A stretch of 33,671 nt of DNA, taken from positions 1 through 33,671 of the forward strand of contig JAPLJO010000110.1 in NCBI GenBank assembly GCA_026388515.1, given 5' to 3'. The position numbers and the translations under genes were made by a program. Each line of letters starts with the position of its first letter. Within the stretch, counting starts at the first letter, position 1. The notes below the pieces were generated by a model. It saw nothing but the letters and a program-made list of their open reading frames with translations, made no database searches and was not told the origin of the DNA. Shown one piece after another: positions 33,170 through 33,671 of the stretch. This DNA comes from Deltaproteobacteria bacterium (GTDB taxonomy: Bacteria; Desulfobacterota; Syntrophia; Syntrophales; UBA2210).

Positions 33170-33374
33170 TCACGTCGCCTGTTGAGTCACTTCATCCACC
33201 CAGGTAAAATACCTTTCGAGGCCTTCCGTGAGGGGCAGTGCCACTATTTCAGGAATTTCGTAACTGTGGGCGGCTGAGATCAGCGCGCTCTTCGACAAGC
33301 AGCCGGGCAATCCGCTCCGCCTCCTCGAAGGAACCGCAGGCGCTAAGAATCATGCAGTATTTTACGGATTTCAC
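33170..33374 (-). pseudogene. cutA: CutA-family gene with internal deletion and frame change
   Basis: CutA is a small divalent-cation tolerance protein, trimeric in relatives. GTG 33374, with AAAGG 9 bases upstream, opens KYCMILSACGSFEEAERIARLLVEER, the CutA N-terminal third. The C-terminal third, LISAAHSYEIPEIVALPLTEGLERYFTWVDEV split across a different frame, ends at TGA 33172-33170. The middle, about 40-45 codons in family members (the AACVN...YRWEGK part), is absent, and the two halves meet near 33280-33290 in different frames; the N-terminal frame stops soon after. This cannot be a simple point error; it is either an internal deletion or a misassembly. Confidence 0.85.
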
Positions 33375-33671
33375 GGTTAGATACCTTTCTTTCGATAGTG
33401 ATTCTTTACGGCAGCAAAACTGCCTGCATATCAGTCATACTATTTATTTCAGTGACCATGCCACTTTATTCCGATATTCTGAGCATATCTATTGGCGGCG
33501 ATACGGCTTCTTTTGTTTTTTGTCTTACGCACTTTTATTAACTTCTGCAACCCTGATGCATATATCATATCGTCCCGGCATTCCTGCCTTCGTTCACATA
33601 CGTTCCGCCCTTGTGAATGCCTCGATAGTGCATTAGGATTGACAAATACTTAAATACGTTTTAGAAGGCTG
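33375..33671. other. No gene recognised at the right end
   Basis: Nearly 300 bases without a supported gene: the open frames here are short and match nothing. The bases GATTGACA at 33641-33648 followed 17 bases later by TAGAAG could be a plus-strand promoter for a gene beyond the window, but the -10 box is poor. The last 200 bases are AT-rich with no inverted repeat of note. Confidence 0.5.

Noticed and set aside
32514-33173. Alternative 219-residue minus-strand frame overlapping the CDF gene
   Set aside because: It is arginine-rich without domain similarity and is a shadow of the CDF gene.

Overview
The window looks like chromosomal DNA of a Gram-negative, didermic bacterium of deltaproteobacterial (Desulfobacterota) type. 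The evidence is gene content and order: a tyrosine recombinase, a TPR protein, kdsA-kdsC (KDO synthesis), lptC-lptA-lptB (LPS export), rpoN, hpf, ptsN and rapZ in one co-oriented run, next to pilA-pilR-pilS type IV pilus genes. The phylum is inferred from synteny only. There is no prophage, CRISPR array or complete insertion sequence.

Layout. 1-60: two adjacent perfect hairpins (REP-like). 142-1467 (+): membrane-anchored M23 peptidase. 1481-11055 (-): envelope and sigma-54 cluster, read xerD > TPR > kdsA > kdsC > lptC > lptA > lptB > rpoN > hpf > ptsN > rapZ, with good sigma-70 promoters before xerD, lptC and hpf. 11228-15488 (-): two type IV pilins, then pilR and pilS. pilA has an exact -24/-12 sigma-54 promoter and two AT-rich palindromes upstream that could be activator sites. 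15608-21298 (+): comEC, hisS, aspS. 21450-21992 (+): LysM lipoprotein with a clear promoter and terminator. 22127-24091 (-): UvrD/PcrA-type helicase interrupted by one in-frame TGA. 24295-24948 (-): adk. 25136-26653 (+): 5TM-LYT/SpoIIE-phosphatase fusion. 26719-26982 (+): orphan BrnA antitoxin, followed by a tRNA-like fragment and tRNA-Leu(UAA) (-). 27377-30047 (+): tandem MTA/SAH deaminase paralogues. 30076-33374 (-): alpha/beta hydrolase, small lipoprotein, ABM-domain protein, a frameshifted cation-diffusion-facilitator gene and a cutA gene with its middle deleted.

How the genes work together. KdsA/KdsC make KDO for the LPS core, and LptA/B/C move LPS to the outer membrane. RpoN (sigma-54) is encoded with its usual companions Hpf, PtsN and RapZ. 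The same sigma factor should serve the pilA promoter, activated by PilR, which is controlled by the PilS kinase. Sigma factor, activator, sensor and target promoter therefore lie within about 12 kb. ComEC beside the pilus genes suggests pilus-assisted DNA uptake (inference).

Most notable: three interrupted genes (helicase, CDF transporter, CutA), the last two adjacent and both linked to metal homeostasis; the complete sigma-54/PilSR/pilA circuit; a SpoIIE-type phosphatase with an Asp-to-Asn change in a metal-binding motif; an orphan antitoxin beside a tRNA gene and tRNA debris; and a possibly structured leader before the tandem deaminases. I found no clear case of a wholly new multi-gene system.
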